Shown one piece after another: positions 1-11,729 of a stretch of 64,000 bases of DNA. The position numbers and the translations under genes are program-made. The notes below the pieces were generated by a model that was not told the origin of the DNA, made no database searches, and was given only the letters and a program-made list of their open reading frames with translations. Positions within the stretch are counted from its first letter, which is position 1, and every line of letters starts with the position of its first letter. The DNA comes from Pleodorina starrii (Eukaryota > Chlorophyta > Chlorophyceae > Chlamydomonadales > Volvocaceae), in the NCBI GenBank assembly GCA_030267565.1, contig BRXU01000008.1:1550001-1614000 (forward strand), written 5' to 3'.

Positions 1-269
1 TCTGGGGAAACGTTTGTCGCGACGTGCATTGCAGCCGCCTTGCAGTCGCGGCGCGCCTCCCGCCAGCGACCGTCGGCCGGAACCCCAAACATTCAATCAA
101 TCAAACCTGTTCTGCTCCTCCCAACTGTCGTCATCATCGACCGCGACAAATTTCTCTGTGTCTGAACTCGACCGCTCTTTGCCAGCAGCAGCAAACAAAG
201 AATAACAAAGCAAGCGTGTCCAAACCAATCGCGCTCACAGCAGCGCAGGCAGGGACGATTCTCTCTAAC
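1..269 (+). other. Upstream region / 5' leader of the first NTF2-like gene
   Basis: No independent gene is visible here. A plus-strand frame is open through this stretch into the first exon of the following gene, but the residues before the chosen ATG at 270 are low-complexity and unlike the paralog's N-terminus, so I treat this as promoter/5' UTR. The true transcription start and any upstream exon cannot be seen. Confidence 0.4.
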
Positions 270-3012
270 ATGGCGGCTCCCACAGCCGCCGCCACAGCCG
301 GAGTCGCGGCCGGAGCCTCGGCCTCGGACTCTGCAGCCTCATCTGCCGCAGGTTCCTCCTGCGTCGTGGACGAGGAGCTCATCCGCAGCCTGGTCTGCGG
401 AATGCTCAGTCAGGTGGGGCCTGGTGGGCTGAGCGGAGCGTTCGATAGATGCACTGCTGCTCCATTCTGTTTTCATGAGAAATCATCGTTCGTTACACAC
501 AAAGGGTACCTGCAAGCAATGAAAGCCGTCTTTATTCGGTAGGTAGGCCGGGTGAGGGCCGGCTACCGCGAAAGCTATCGCTAAGGCCTTAATGCCCACA
601 GCCTCGCAGCAACCACCCTATGTAGCTACAAAACCCGAAAATCACTCCTCCACGCCTTCGCGGACACCTTAACTGGCACCATGTGCCGTACCAACGCCCT
701 TATGAGGGCACAACTCCTCTGAGTTCACAGAAAACCTTGGTTTTCTAGCGTTGCACTCAGAAAACCTTCAGTTTATTTAAGTTTTGGGGGGGGTGGCGTA
801 GAAATTTGGCAGGCGGCGTAGCCGCACCGCAGCGCGGGCCTCTTCCGATGCGCCGAAGCTACCGCTCGCTGCTGGCCTCGTATTACGGTAGAACAAACGA
901 AAGAACAAACGAACGAACGCCATTGTTGCCGACACAGCCGTTTCCTTTTGGCGCGGGTGGAAGCTGCCTTTCGCACTCGGAGGATGCCTGCTTCCTTTCA
1001 GGCGGGCATTGCTTTTGTTGCTGCACTGGTGGCCCCCTGCACAGCCTGGCCCGAGTTGACCCGGCCCGGCGTTACAGAGTTATTGTTGAGGGCGTGGAAT
1101 GCGGGGTCCAAGACCCCGGCTCCTGCCGGACCCCGGCTCCTACCCATATGCCCCAACCCAACCCAATTTCCGTCCACGCCGCCGCGCGGCACCAGTCACA
1201 CACATACCTTTTTTGCTAATTAAATTAATTGAGAGTTTTAAACCATTTATGGCATATGAGGGTAAGTGGAGTCTTCTCAGCTCAGCGCAGCGCCCGGGGG
1301 GCTCGGTACCCCTCGGAGACCCACTGACCCACGGGTCACTCTAATTCACCTGCTGCTGCCGGCCTTGACCGCCGTCGTTCTTGCCTCAGGCGCTAAGAAG
1401 AAATTTATCCCATCCCCGCGCGCTTCCTCAAGCGCGCTCCCCTCTGTTCCTCTCTGCTCCCCTTGACAGTTACGACATACAATGTCGTACCTTTCGTCAC
1501 CTGCCTCTCCTCTCAGCTTTCCCTCCACTCCTTCCCGTTTCTCGTTCCTCCTCGCGCTTCGCGGTTTCCCCCCTCCCTCCTGCCCCACTCGTCATCCTGT
1601 CCTCCCAAACACGGCCCCTTACCCTCCAGGACCCCTCGCAGCTTCGCGCCACCGTCGCCCGCCACTACGCGCCCGGTGCCGTACTGTACCACTACCTTAC
1701 CCGCGCCGCCACCGCGGTCGACATGTACCGCGTGTACCGCTCGTACAACTTTGGCTTTCGCTCGCGGCCCGTCATCCGAGACATCATCATCGACACCCAG
1801 CCCCGAAACCTGCATCAAGGTGCCGCCGCCGCCGCCACCTCGCAGCAGACCGCCATCCTGACAGGACCCGGAAAGCAGGCGGCTGCCGCCGCCGGCGCCG
1901 CCGGCGCGGCGGCGGCGGCTGCGCCGCCGCCGCCTGAGGGCTGCGTCTCCGCGGCTGTGTGGTTGGATCAGCACGTGACGCCCAAAGGCTGGCCGCTGCC
2001 GCTGCCGGCGGCTGTCGTACCAACCATCGTACTGCTCAAGTTCCGGCCCTGCCCGGAGACGGGCCGGCCGCTGGTGTACGAGCAGTACGACCACGTCAGC
2101 CTGTACGGCTTCATCTGGAGCTTCGGCGCGCCCAGCCTGTGGCTGTTCGAGCACGTGCTCGCGCCCGCCGTGATGTACGGCATGGGTGCCGTAGCGTACG
2201 GCCTCGATTTTGCGGAGGAGAGCTGGCGCTTCGTGCGGCAGCAGATCTTCAATCTGCCGCCGCCCGACGGCGGCGCCGACGGCGGCGCCGCCTGCGCGGG
2301 CGGCGGCAGCGGCGCCGCCTGCGGCTACCCCCGGGGCATCAAGGCCGGCGGCGGCGGCGGCGGCGGCGACGGCGGCGGCGGCATCTTCGGCCGGCGCGCG
2401 GCGGAGTGGGCAGCCGCCAAGGAGCTCCCTGGAGTGATCAACCACGCGGCCACCGGTAAGCTCCGGGCTACAAGCGCCAGCCACGAAGCGCCCTGGCGCC
2501 AGCCTGAGGACGTGCCGTACGATACTGTATGACGCAGCTCAGCGCCCTCCCCACATTGCAGTACATCGGACCTTAAGACATACACGCATAAATACACACA
2601 CGTTCGCATCGCTCTAGGAAGCGAATGCGCCGGCCGTGACCCGATTAGTCATACCGGTATGCTGTCTAGGGACGGCTGGAAACCCGTGAGGGAGGGCGCA
2701 AGGAAGCACACCGTAACGCCCACATCGTAACGCCCACCACCCGGTGGAAGCCCCCCTCCCCTCCACCCTCCACGCCCTCCTTCCCCAGTCCCCCTCCCTC
2801 CCCTTTTCCGTGACTCCATTTCCCGCCCAACTCTTCCCTCGCCTCCTCCTGCAAGGAGGAAAGCGAACAACAATCCCCTGTTCCCCTCCCACTCCCTTCC
2901 CTTCCCCGCACGGCGTGGCGCGGCACGCACACGTGCACTCGCTCGCGCTCTCGCAGGTTACGGCCTCGCCGGCGAGCGGCTCGACGGCGGCGACCTGCTG
3001 CTGCCGAAATAG
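270..3012 (+). CDS. SigF-like/NTF2-like domain protein, tandem copy 1 (341 aa, 3 exons)
   Basis: Exons 270-413, 1630-2455 and 2957-3012 (phases 0 and 1; 1026 nt in total) give 341 residues ending in GGDLLLPK. Residues 49-60 (DPSQLRATVARH) open a globular domain that runs through VYRSYN, VWLDQH and the strongly conserved [17 protein letters not shown]; an Ala/Gly/Pro-rich insertion interrupts it around residues 110-150, and a Gly-rich segment follows it. The start ATG at 270 was chosen because exon 1 has the same phase and position as exon 1 of the next gene, and both first exons end in a short acidic helix. The pattern (helix with RxxVxRHYAP, then a WxxP-type beta segment and VYEQYDHVS) resembles eukaryotic 'SigF-like NTF2-like' proteins; this is an inference from pattern, not a search. 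No catalytic residues are recognised. The domain spans one exon here but four exons in the neighbour, so introns were lost or gained after duplication. Confidence 0.78.
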
Positions 3013-4065
3013 GCGGCGGCCGTCCCACCCAGCAGATGCAGATGCAGGACTGCAGAGGCAGGTGACGAGGCGAGCCCCCACAGGCGGGGCGGGCACCGCT
3101 GCCGTCGGCCTTCACGGAGGAGGGGGCGGGGACAGCGTGCGAGCACGGACAGCGACAGCAAAGCCCCGGGCGGCGTGCCCCTCCTGCGCCGAGGCGGCGC
3201 AGATTTGGTTTTTGGCGACTGGCTATTGGGCCCATTGGGAAATGAAATACGATGCCGCAGCGGAGGGACGTATGCGACCGAGTGACGACCAACCCGGGTT
3301 GGAATGGGTTTGGATTGGGGACATGGGGTTGAGGACATATGGGGGGAGGCGGCATGGAGATTGTAACGTGCAGCGCTCCCACGGTACCCAGGTGATTGCG
3401 GGCTGCGTCGGCAGCGCATCGGTGCGTGACGAGTTGCCGGCCGGCCCTCGACGTTCGCCAAACTGGACCTCCCCCGCCTTACAAAAGATAACTCTCAAGT
3501 TGTGTCTTTTAAATGCACAGTTAAATTGCGCATCAGTTAAATTGAGCGACGCCTTGAATCGCATTTAGATCAAGGAGTCCAGAGGACCAAAACGCGTGAT
3601 ACCATGTATACTCGCTCTCGCTTCGATCGCATCGCTAATTTCCTTGTACAGCTGCATGCGCCCTGAAAGAGAGCCGCCGCTCATCATCGAGTCTCGCTGG
3701 CATTTAACCGGCCCTTCAGGTACAGACTTCTTCAAAAAAACGCGTCACTGCCCGGCATTTTGCTGACTCTTGATCCCGATCCTGTGGACTGTTTCTCACC
3801 CGTTGGTGGTCCGACGACCCGCGGGTCGATCGAAGCCTTGCGTTACATCGAGACCGCTTGAGGCCTCCCCACTAAAACAAGGCAAAAAAAGGAGAATAAA
3901 ACAGCCCGTTTCGTATCCAAATTACTTTTCACCCGCTGGAATCCTCAAGCCAATCATCGCTACTGCGGGCTTCCGATATACAGTAGCCACAACAGCAGCA
4001 GTCACCCGTCTCAGCCCTCGCGCGCGCGGCGGCTTTGGTTGCCAGCGAACCAAAGGGTGTCGCGA
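3013..4065. other. Spacer between the two NTF2-like paralogs
   Basis: Contains the presumed 3' UTR of copy 1, one copy of the dispersed GCAGCGGAG motif near 3255-3268, an AT-richer stretch at 3480-3570, and the promoter of copy 2. No further gene is visible on either strand. Confidence 0.5.
3362..3366 (+). terminator. Candidate TGTAA poly(A) signal of copy 1
   Basis: TGTAA, the usual green-algal poly(A) motif, lies about 350 nt after the stop at 3012. It is the first one I see downstream on this strand. Confidence 0.4.
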
Positions 4066-7000
4066 ATGGGTCAGACGCTTCCGGAACAGCAGTTGGCCCA
4101 GGGAGCGGGAGCGGGAGCGGGGGAGCCGGGCGGCGGCCCGCTGTCCTTCACCGATCGGCCACTCTCGGAACAGATCACGGACGAGTTCCTGCTCGGTCTC
4201 GTCAGCGGCCTGCACAGCCACGTGAGTTCGCGAGCAGCAGCAGCGCGAAAGCCCGAGCGCGAGCCCGAGCCCGATGGAGTTCCTCTTTTGCCCGTTGGTT
4301 GTGAAGATAAATGCATGAATGCCGCATCGTAATCGGGGCGACGTGACCGCTCGAAACGTCGAGCCTTACGCTACCTATTCCGCACCTGCGCGAATTTGGC
4401 CGTGCGCAAAAAGCAACAAAATCTCTGCCCGCAGTGTCCGCCCGCACAAGAGGAAAACCGATACGCCTTTTTGAATGGGTCGCGGGCTCCTCGGACGTTT
4501 TGGTTGGGCTCTTGCGGCGGGGCCGCTGACCCGTTAAGAAGTCCTCGCGGGACGGCGGGAGGTCCGGAGGCGTCGTGGCTGTGTTTCGGGGTTTGGCGGA
4601 GATGCGTCGTCTATATCGGCGCCTCGTGTTTTTCATTCTCCGCCATTCAATCCACCCTGAACGCCACCGGTTGACTCCGGTTGAGTGCCTTGAGTCGGAC
4701 TCGTTCCCTTGCACCGCGGGAATGTGTGCAGTTCCTCTCGAGCCTCCTCCGCGACCCCGTTTTGATGCCCCCCGCCCAGCGCCCACACATACAAACACAC
4801 CCCACACATGTACACACACTGCACACTGCACATACACACACATACACCAGACATACCGGTACCGTGCACAGAAACATACACATACACGTACACCAGACAC
4901 GTGCATTCCCGCGCAACACCGCGTATCCCGATCTGCTGCAGGACCCCGACCGCATCCGACGAACCGTTCGCCACCACTTCGCGCCCGACGCGGTCCTGGT
5001 CCACACAATGGCACGCGCGGAGAACTCCGCCGATGTGTACCGCCTGTACCGCACGTACACCGCGGCGTGCATCGTACGGCCGGTCGTACGGGAGATCGCC
5101 ATCGACCTGAGGTGCGCTCACACAGGAGGGGGTGGGGGGTGAACGGCCAAAAGGCTCGCTGCGGCGTTCGTTTCGTGCTTTCTTCGTTCCATCGTCAAGT
5201 TTGCGCACACGGAGTTGTCCGTACAACCCGTACAACTGCACCCACCGACCCACCCACCACAGCCACGTCTCATCTCGCCCCATTGCACCAACCCACCCAC
5301 CAGCCACCACAGCCACGCCGTCTCCGTTCCTTCGCTGCGGTATCTTCTTTCTCACCCAGCCCTCCCTCCCCTCCATGCATTGAAACCCCCCTGCAGGCCT
5401 CGCACGGCGCGCAGCGAACCGACGGGGGACATCGTAGCGGGCGCGCCGCCGCCGTCGGGCGCCTGCTGCGCCGTTCTGTGGGTCGACCAACACGGTCGGT
5501 AACGAACTAACGAACTAACGGACTAACGGTAACGTGGTAAATGTGCCACCACCACAGGAATAACAAACAGCAACAGCAACAGCAACAACGATGACCGCAA
5601 CAGCGTGTTTGGGGTCAGAAGAGGTGGCGGTGGTGTGGTTGCTGAACGGACCGAGGGAATCTGGCTGTAGCCACCACCGCCACCACAACCACAACCACAA
5701 CCACCACCGCTATCACCACAACCACAACCACCACCGCCACAACCACAACCACAACCACAACCACAACCACCACCGCCACAACCACAACCACAACCACAAC
5801 CACCACCGCTATCACCACAACCACAACCACCACCGCCACAACCACAACCACAACCACAACCACAACCACAACCACCACCGCCACAACCATAACCACAACC
5901 ACAACCACCACCGCTATCACCACAACCACAACCACCACCGCTATCACCACAACCACAACCACAACCACAACCACCACCGCCACAACCACAACCACAACCA
6001 CAACCACCACCGCTATCACCACAACCACAACCACCACCGCTATCACCACAACCACAACCACCACCGCCACAACCACAACCACAACCACAACCACAACCAC
6101 AACCACCACCGCCACAACCACAACCACAACCACAACCACCACCGCTATCACCACAACCACAACCACCACCGCTATCACCACAACCACAACCACAACCACA
6201 ACCACCACCGCCACAACCACCACCACAACCGCTACCACCACCGCTATCACCACAACCACAACCACCACCGCTATCACCACAACCACAACCACAACCACAA
6301 CCACCACCGCCACAACCACCACCACAACCGCTACCACCACCCGCCTAAGTTGAGTCTTGAGTGCCCCCCCGGGTGGAGTGGGTAGAGTGCGCTAACCAAA
6401 CGTATCGCGACCGCGGCTCCCGTGCGCAATGTTGCCGTACTGCGCAGTACGGATCAGGGCTGTGCCGTACCTGTCCGGCGGGGTCTATCCCACCGTGTCC
6501 TTCTTCAAGTTCAAGCCCTGCCCCAAGACGGGCCGGCCGCTGGTGTACGAGCAGTACGAACACGTCAGCCGGGACTCGTACATCGTGTCTCTGGGCGCCA
6601 TCGCGGGGTAAGCGCCGTACTGCACGCGACGCGGTCTCTCACCTGGCAATCCCCCTCACCCCCTCGACGTACGTGAGGAAAAGTCCGATAAGGCAAAGCA
6701 TTGGAAGGGGTTGCAGAAGACCCCTTCGACGTCTTCTGCAACCCCTTCCAATGCTTTGCCTTATCGGACTTTTCCTCGCTTACCGTACCTCCACCCCGCT
6801 CCCGCTCACGTCCCCTCGGTTGCCGTACTCCGCTGCGGTATCGTGTGCGGTTCCCACCTCCCCTGTCCCCTGTCCCCTCACCTCACCTCCCGAAACCAGT
6901 ACCAGCGACGCATCGCACTCCTTTCGCCAAAAACCTAAAACCCTAAAACCCTACAAAAACCCTAAAACCCACTCCCCTGCAAACTCACTCTTCACTCCCC

Positions 7001-7544
7001 TAACCCCCACTCCCCCACTCCCTGTCCCGACCGCCCCACCACCAATACCAGCTGGGTTCACCACCAGATGCTGCAACCCATGGGCCGTTTCACTGCGGGC
7101 CTGGTGGCGGACACACTCGACTGGGCCGAAGCAGCCTGGGCCAGGCTGCGCGGCAGCGCCTCCACCGCCGCCGCCGCCGCCGTCACCGGCGGCGGCGCCG
7201 CTGGGGCCAGCAGCGGCTCGTCGGGCGCGGCGGGAGTTGCGCGCGTCGCCGGCGCCGCCATACGGAGCAGTTACCTGGGTGACGCCGCCGTCATTGACGG
7301 CGGCGGCGGCGGCGGCGGCGCGGACACCGCGACGGGGTACTGGTACAACGTCGGACGGGAGGGCGCCCGGCCGGCGACGCCGGAGAAGCAGCAGCTGGGG
7401 GGCGTGTACGGCGAGGGCGCCGGCGCCAGCCCGTACGGCAGCGATTACACGCCGTCGACGGGCACGACGACGGCGCGCAGCAGCAGCACTGGCGGCGGCG
7501 GCGGCGGCGGCGGCGCGGGATCGGGGGCGGCCAAGAGCCCGTAG
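4066..7544 (+). CDS. SigF-like/NTF2-like domain protein, tandem copy 2 (358 aa, 5 exons)
   Basis: Exons 4066-4221, 4942-5111, 5397-5494, 6448-6607 and 7052-7544 sum to 1077 nt (358 aa). Splice choices were set by alignment with the upstream paralog: [47 protein letters not shown] and the WAEAAW helix all match position for position. The C-terminal 150 residues are Ala/Gly/Ser-rich and end in AAKSP. The start is the ATG at 4066; the GTG-type alternatives upstream are not needed. The fold assignment (NTF2-like, SigF-related) is inferred as for copy 1 and the biochemical role is unknown. Introns are notable: intron 3 (5495-6447) is mostly a CCACAA/CCACCG array, and intron 4 (6608-7051) carries a perfect 47-bp hairpin and telomere-like repeats. 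Confidence 0.8.
4790..4912. repeat. AC-rich microsatellite in intron 1 of copy 2
   Basis: An irregular (AC)n tract interrupted by ATACA and GTACA units, directly upstream of the exon 2 acceptor at 4941. One of many AC/GT tracts in introns of this window. Confidence 0.8.
5661..6345. repeat. CCACAA/CCACCG hexanucleotide-type array in intron 3
   Basis: About 685 bp built from CCACAA, CCACCG and CTATCA units, almost free of G on the plus strand apart from the CCG units. It makes up most of the 953-bp third intron of copy 2 and reads as open His/Asn or Val frames, which are artefacts of the repeat. Higher-order blocks (CCGCTATCACCACAACCACA followed by several CCACAA units) recur through it. Confidence 0.9.
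6675..6777 (+). repeat. Perfect 47-bp inverted repeat (hairpin) in intron 4
   Basis: Arms 6675-6721 and 6731-6777 are exact reverse complements, separated by a 9-nt loop. The element lies inside the 444-bp intron 4 of the NTF2-like copy 2, so it would be transcribed as a perfectly paired stem-loop. The arm sequence does not match any exon in the window. Possible small-RNA precursor or the footprint of an inverted-repeat mobile element. Confidence 0.9.
6929..6970. repeat. Interstitial telomere-like CCCTAAAA tract
   Basis: Four or five imperfect CCCTAAAA units, the Chlamydomonas telomere repeat in C-rich orientation, lie in intron 4 of the NTF2-like copy 2. Similar tracts occur at 55031-55062 and, weaker, around 54176-54190. 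Confidence 0.75.
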
Positions 7545-10382
7545 CGAATGGCGCTGTGTGTGTTGGGTGTGAGGGTGTCGGCTGGCGGATATGGGTGATG
7601 GCTCTGTCGGATGCGGAGAGCAGTCGGACGGTCGGACGGTTGTGCGGATGATGACGTGGCGCGTTAGTTGCTTTGATTGCTTCGATGCTTTGATCTCATC
7701 TTGTGCGGCCACGTTTGTGTGGTACTAATGCAAAGGCGCACCAGTGCAAAGTACCTAAGTTGATAGCCCATTGACTGAAGTCGCGGGGCACGCTGGAAGG
7801 CCGATCAAGTTTCTTGCACCTGCACATCAAAATTGGTCGTACCACATTTCATGGTTAAGTTCTCGGGGTTGTACGACACGCACGCACGTTGGGCACGTAT
7901 GACACCGCTGCGTTTTGCGGTGTGCATGGCGGCACCTAATAGTTTCTACCTTGCCGACGGTTTCGACAGAAACAGGTTTATTCGTGACGTGCCGACAATC
8001 CAAACTTGCTTGGCTGTAGAGGAGAGGGCCGTAGCTCCGTTTTTGGAAAGCCCCGGCGGCACCACGTGGCCACCACTGGCATGTTCGGTGGACTGTCGTA
8101 CAGCCGACTACCGGTACACGGCAAGAAATATGGCCACGTTTCGTTGTTGCAGTGGTTGTGGTTGGTGCAGTGGGGGCTCCAGAATCCAGGTCCAGGGAAG
8201 GAAGGGTGGAGCCAGCCAGCGGTGGGGCCAGCAGCTGGCCGTGCTCTGTAACGGCGAGACGTTGGTTCGCACTCCTGGCGTGGGAATTGGGAAGCCTTCC
8301 CGGGATATTACGGTATTCCCAGGTCGCCTCGCACTTACTTTTTTCCCTTGCGTTACATCCATTACGTTACATCGCGGGCCCGGGATAGGGTCTGTGGCTA
8401 AGCCCGTCGGAAGACCACCCGTGGCCTTGTCCCCTCCTTCCGCCACGCTCGCCAGCAGGGAAGGCGATGCCACCGGAGCACACGATGCCGTGAGCCCGGG
8501 AGAGCCAGCGGGCGGCCCAGCGCGCCTCCTTCTCTCTTGGAGGCGGCTTCAGAGCCCAAACCGACTGCACTCCCAAAACCAAATTGACCCCAGATTGACA
8601 CCGATCGCACGCTCTGTTGCTCTCGCTTGCATGCTCCACAAGCACCTCACCAAACGAAGCGAGGACCTAGCTAGCACACATATCAAGCCTATGGGAAGTC
8701 GCATAGCATGCCAACCACGAACGCACCGGTAAGAGCAGGTAGCGAGACATGAGCGCGGCCCTCCGGTTTTTGTTGAGGCGAAAACCCTCGTCCGCGCGTC
8801 TCAGCCCCCGCACACGCCACCGCCAGACCGACCGTCAAGCACCGACTGACCGTCCAGGCGCCGCCCCCGCCGCCCCAGCGGCGTCGCCGAGAGCGGCCGG
8901 GGGCCTTGCAGTGGGATGATGGGAGTTAAAGGGAGCGGTGCATTCCCTGCCAGGCTTCCCCGCCGCATGTTTCCACGCCACTCCCACGCGCCGGCTTTTG
9001 CAATTACGGTATGCACCATATGCCCTGAAACGAACTCTGACCTCTTCGGCAGCGCTCCAGGGAGCTCCCAACCACACTGCCCGGCTCCGGAGCACCCGGA
9101 GCACCTGGGGAGACATGCGATGACACGCGAATGCAACACGACACGTCCCACTGGGCCTACCGTGGGCCCAAATCCCAAATCCGAATGGCCGTCCGACGGG
9201 TCGGAAGTCCGCTGCAACCACTTCTATACGGTCGTGCAACCCCTCCTCCATTCCCATGCAGGCAGCCCGCGGCCAGGAAGCTTCCAGAAGGTCCGCCCAC
9301 ACCACGTTTCATGCTCCCGGCCGCCAACGTGTCCTTACTTGCGGTATGACCCACGTGTTTAGCCCCTGGCGTTCAGCAACACATACACACTGCGAGCCCG
9401 CGCACCAGCACATGGGCCCAACTGCCCGCGCACCACGTCGGTGGCGAGTTGGGCCCACGGCCCCGCGCCCTCACCGCTGAATCCCCCAGAGAGTCGGATT
9501 CGGGGGGGCGGACGGGGCCCAGGCCTGTCCAGCCAGGCCATGGTCAAGGACAGACCTGCCACGCGCGCAGAAGCAAGGCAGACCCGCCGACGCGGAAGGC
9601 CAGCGGCCGCGTTGCCGTTGCACGGTAATGGACAGTGGCGGCGCGTGCAGGAATCGAATCGACCAGGTCTGGAAACTGACCGGCTTGCCACGGAACTGGC
9701 CGGCCCAGGCAGAAAAAAAATCAGTGCGCGGCTCCAGGGACGAAACACACACACACACCGAAAACGCCATATCCGGTACGTATGAATAAAGAAGACGACA
9801 AATGCGGTCCCACGACCCCGTTCCCAGGCCCAACTGCTAGGCGCAAAGCACCCCTAAAGCCCCGCCCCAGAGGCCACAAATTCAAGGCGCCTTGAACAAG
9901 CCGTCCTCCGCTTGCTTCGCGCCTGCCGAACGTCCGTCATGTGTGTGCGGCGTCCCAGGTGTGTGTTTCAGGCGGGCTCCGGCCCCGCCTCTGAACGCCT
10001 CTGAATCCCAACAGACAAACCGTATGGCGTCGAAAAATATGTACACGCCGCGTGTCGTGGACGCGGGCAGCAAAATACAGTGACGGACGCGCGTGGCGGG
10101 CGGTGTCAGCTAGACTCCCACGCAAGTCCCAGGAGCTCTCGGCTGTTCTCCCCCGCGCGCGCGCCCGCCCGCTCGTGTGTGAGACACGAACGTGCACTCC
10201 AGTGCTTAGGCGATGCGCCCCCGGAAAGTCAATCTCATCTATATCTCGTCTCTCTCCGTGAGATCGAGTCTCCCGCGCTCTGTATGCTGGCTGCAGCCGG
10301 GGGCTCCTGTAGCCGGGCTCCGAAACCCAGGCGCATGCGCCGCCGCCTCCCCCCCATCCCAAACCAAAACCAAAGCACCGCC
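7545..10382. other. Convergent intergenic region
   Basis: Lies between the stop of the plus-strand NTF2-like copy 2 and the stop of the minus-strand CDH1 gene. It should hold both 3' UTRs. A 299-codon plus-strand frame (7833-8732) has no recognisable motif, no family resemblance and ordinary intergenic composition, so I do not call it. Nothing else supported. Confidence 0.5.
8247..8251 (+). terminator. Candidate TGTAA poly(A) signal of copy 2
   Basis: TGTAA about 700 nt after the stop at 7544. I found no nearer copy on the plus strand, so the 3' UTR may be long or a variant signal is used. Confidence 0.3.
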
Positions 10383-11660
10383 TCAGCGGATGGTGGTGCG
10401 GTTCATGCTGGCGACTGTGGTGTCCGGCCCCGCCGATTTGGCCGACGGGAAGACGGACCAGAAGCGCAGCGTCTCGTCGCCGGCGCCGGTCACGATGGTC
10501 TGGCCGTCTGGCGACACCGCAAGGTACAGGACGCGCAGCGTGTGGCCTGCAGGTGGGGAGACGCAAGCGGTTGGAGTGGAGCGGAGCGAGCAAGCCAGCA
10601 TTATGAGCATAGCTGACGGGCCAGCAGCTGGCCGTGCACTGCAGCGGAGGCGGCAAGAGCAGCCGAGACCAGCCCACCCAGACCCAGACCCTGACCCAGA
10701 CGCAGACCAGGTCCGGGTGTATCCGGCACCCTGCAAACTGAAGCCAACTGAGGCCGGAACGTGAGCCTGGAGGGCTTTAATGCACCACAAGAGGGGTTTT
10801 ACACCGCATCACGCGCCTGGCCCCACCGATGCGTCGCGTGCGGTACTGCGTAGGGGGCCACCCACGAGCTGGCACCGAAGGGCCGCTACGAGGCGCGCAC
10901 CGAAGGGCCGCAAGGGCGCCCTTGGGCTCTCACCCGTGGTGGCGACACACACACAAAATCAACCGACAACCTCCCGCGGGCGGGGGAGGGTAAAAAAAGA
11001 AAATACCGCAGCGGAGGGAGGGTTGCCACACGGGCGGGTGTGGAGCTGTGGCCACACGGACTGCGCGAGGCGCGCCTTGCGAGCCGTCCTCACCCGTGAG
11101 CGTGGCGAGTTTGGCCATGGAGGGGTACTTCCAAATGATGACCTGGTTCTGGCTGTAGCCGTGCGTGGACACGATCTCGTTGGCGTTCTTGGACCAGGAG
11201 ATGTTGCAGACCTGCAGGCAGCGTTGACGTTGACACGCAGCAGTAGCCGCGGGAGGGCGGGCGGGAAGGGGTGGGAGGGAGGAAGGGGAGAGATACGGTA
11301 GCGCAGGGAAGGAGCGGGGACGGCGTCGGCGAGCCGGACCGGAAGGGCCCCGGGACGTGCGAATGGGGCGGGAGGTTCAAGGGCCGGTGTGAAGGTGGCG
11401 GTCCCTGGCTCGAGAGATGGAGCGGCGGGGAAAAGGAGGGCATCAGGCGCGTATGGGACCCGATGATGCTGGTGGAGGAGGACCGCTGGTGGAGGAGGAG
11501 TTGGGACTGGTCGACAGTCGCGATTGCCATCATCCCATCAAGCTTTGGAGGTGGACACCCTCTTCCAGGTCCAGTTGGCACTCAAGTCGATCAGAGTCCA
11601 ATTGGTGGTACACATTGTAGGGTTGTAGGTCACAGAGATATCAGAGCGGTATCAGAGCGG

Positions 11661-11729
<69 letters not shown>

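Noticed and set aside
5591..6385. His/Asn-rich ORF over the CCACAA array, and its Val-rich antisense
   Set aside because: Lies within an intron fixed by the splice boundaries of both NTF2-like paralogs; pure simple-repeat translation.
7833..8732. 299-codon ORF between the convergent genes
   Set aside because: No motif, no family pattern and no splice partners; length is within chance for GC-rich DNA.
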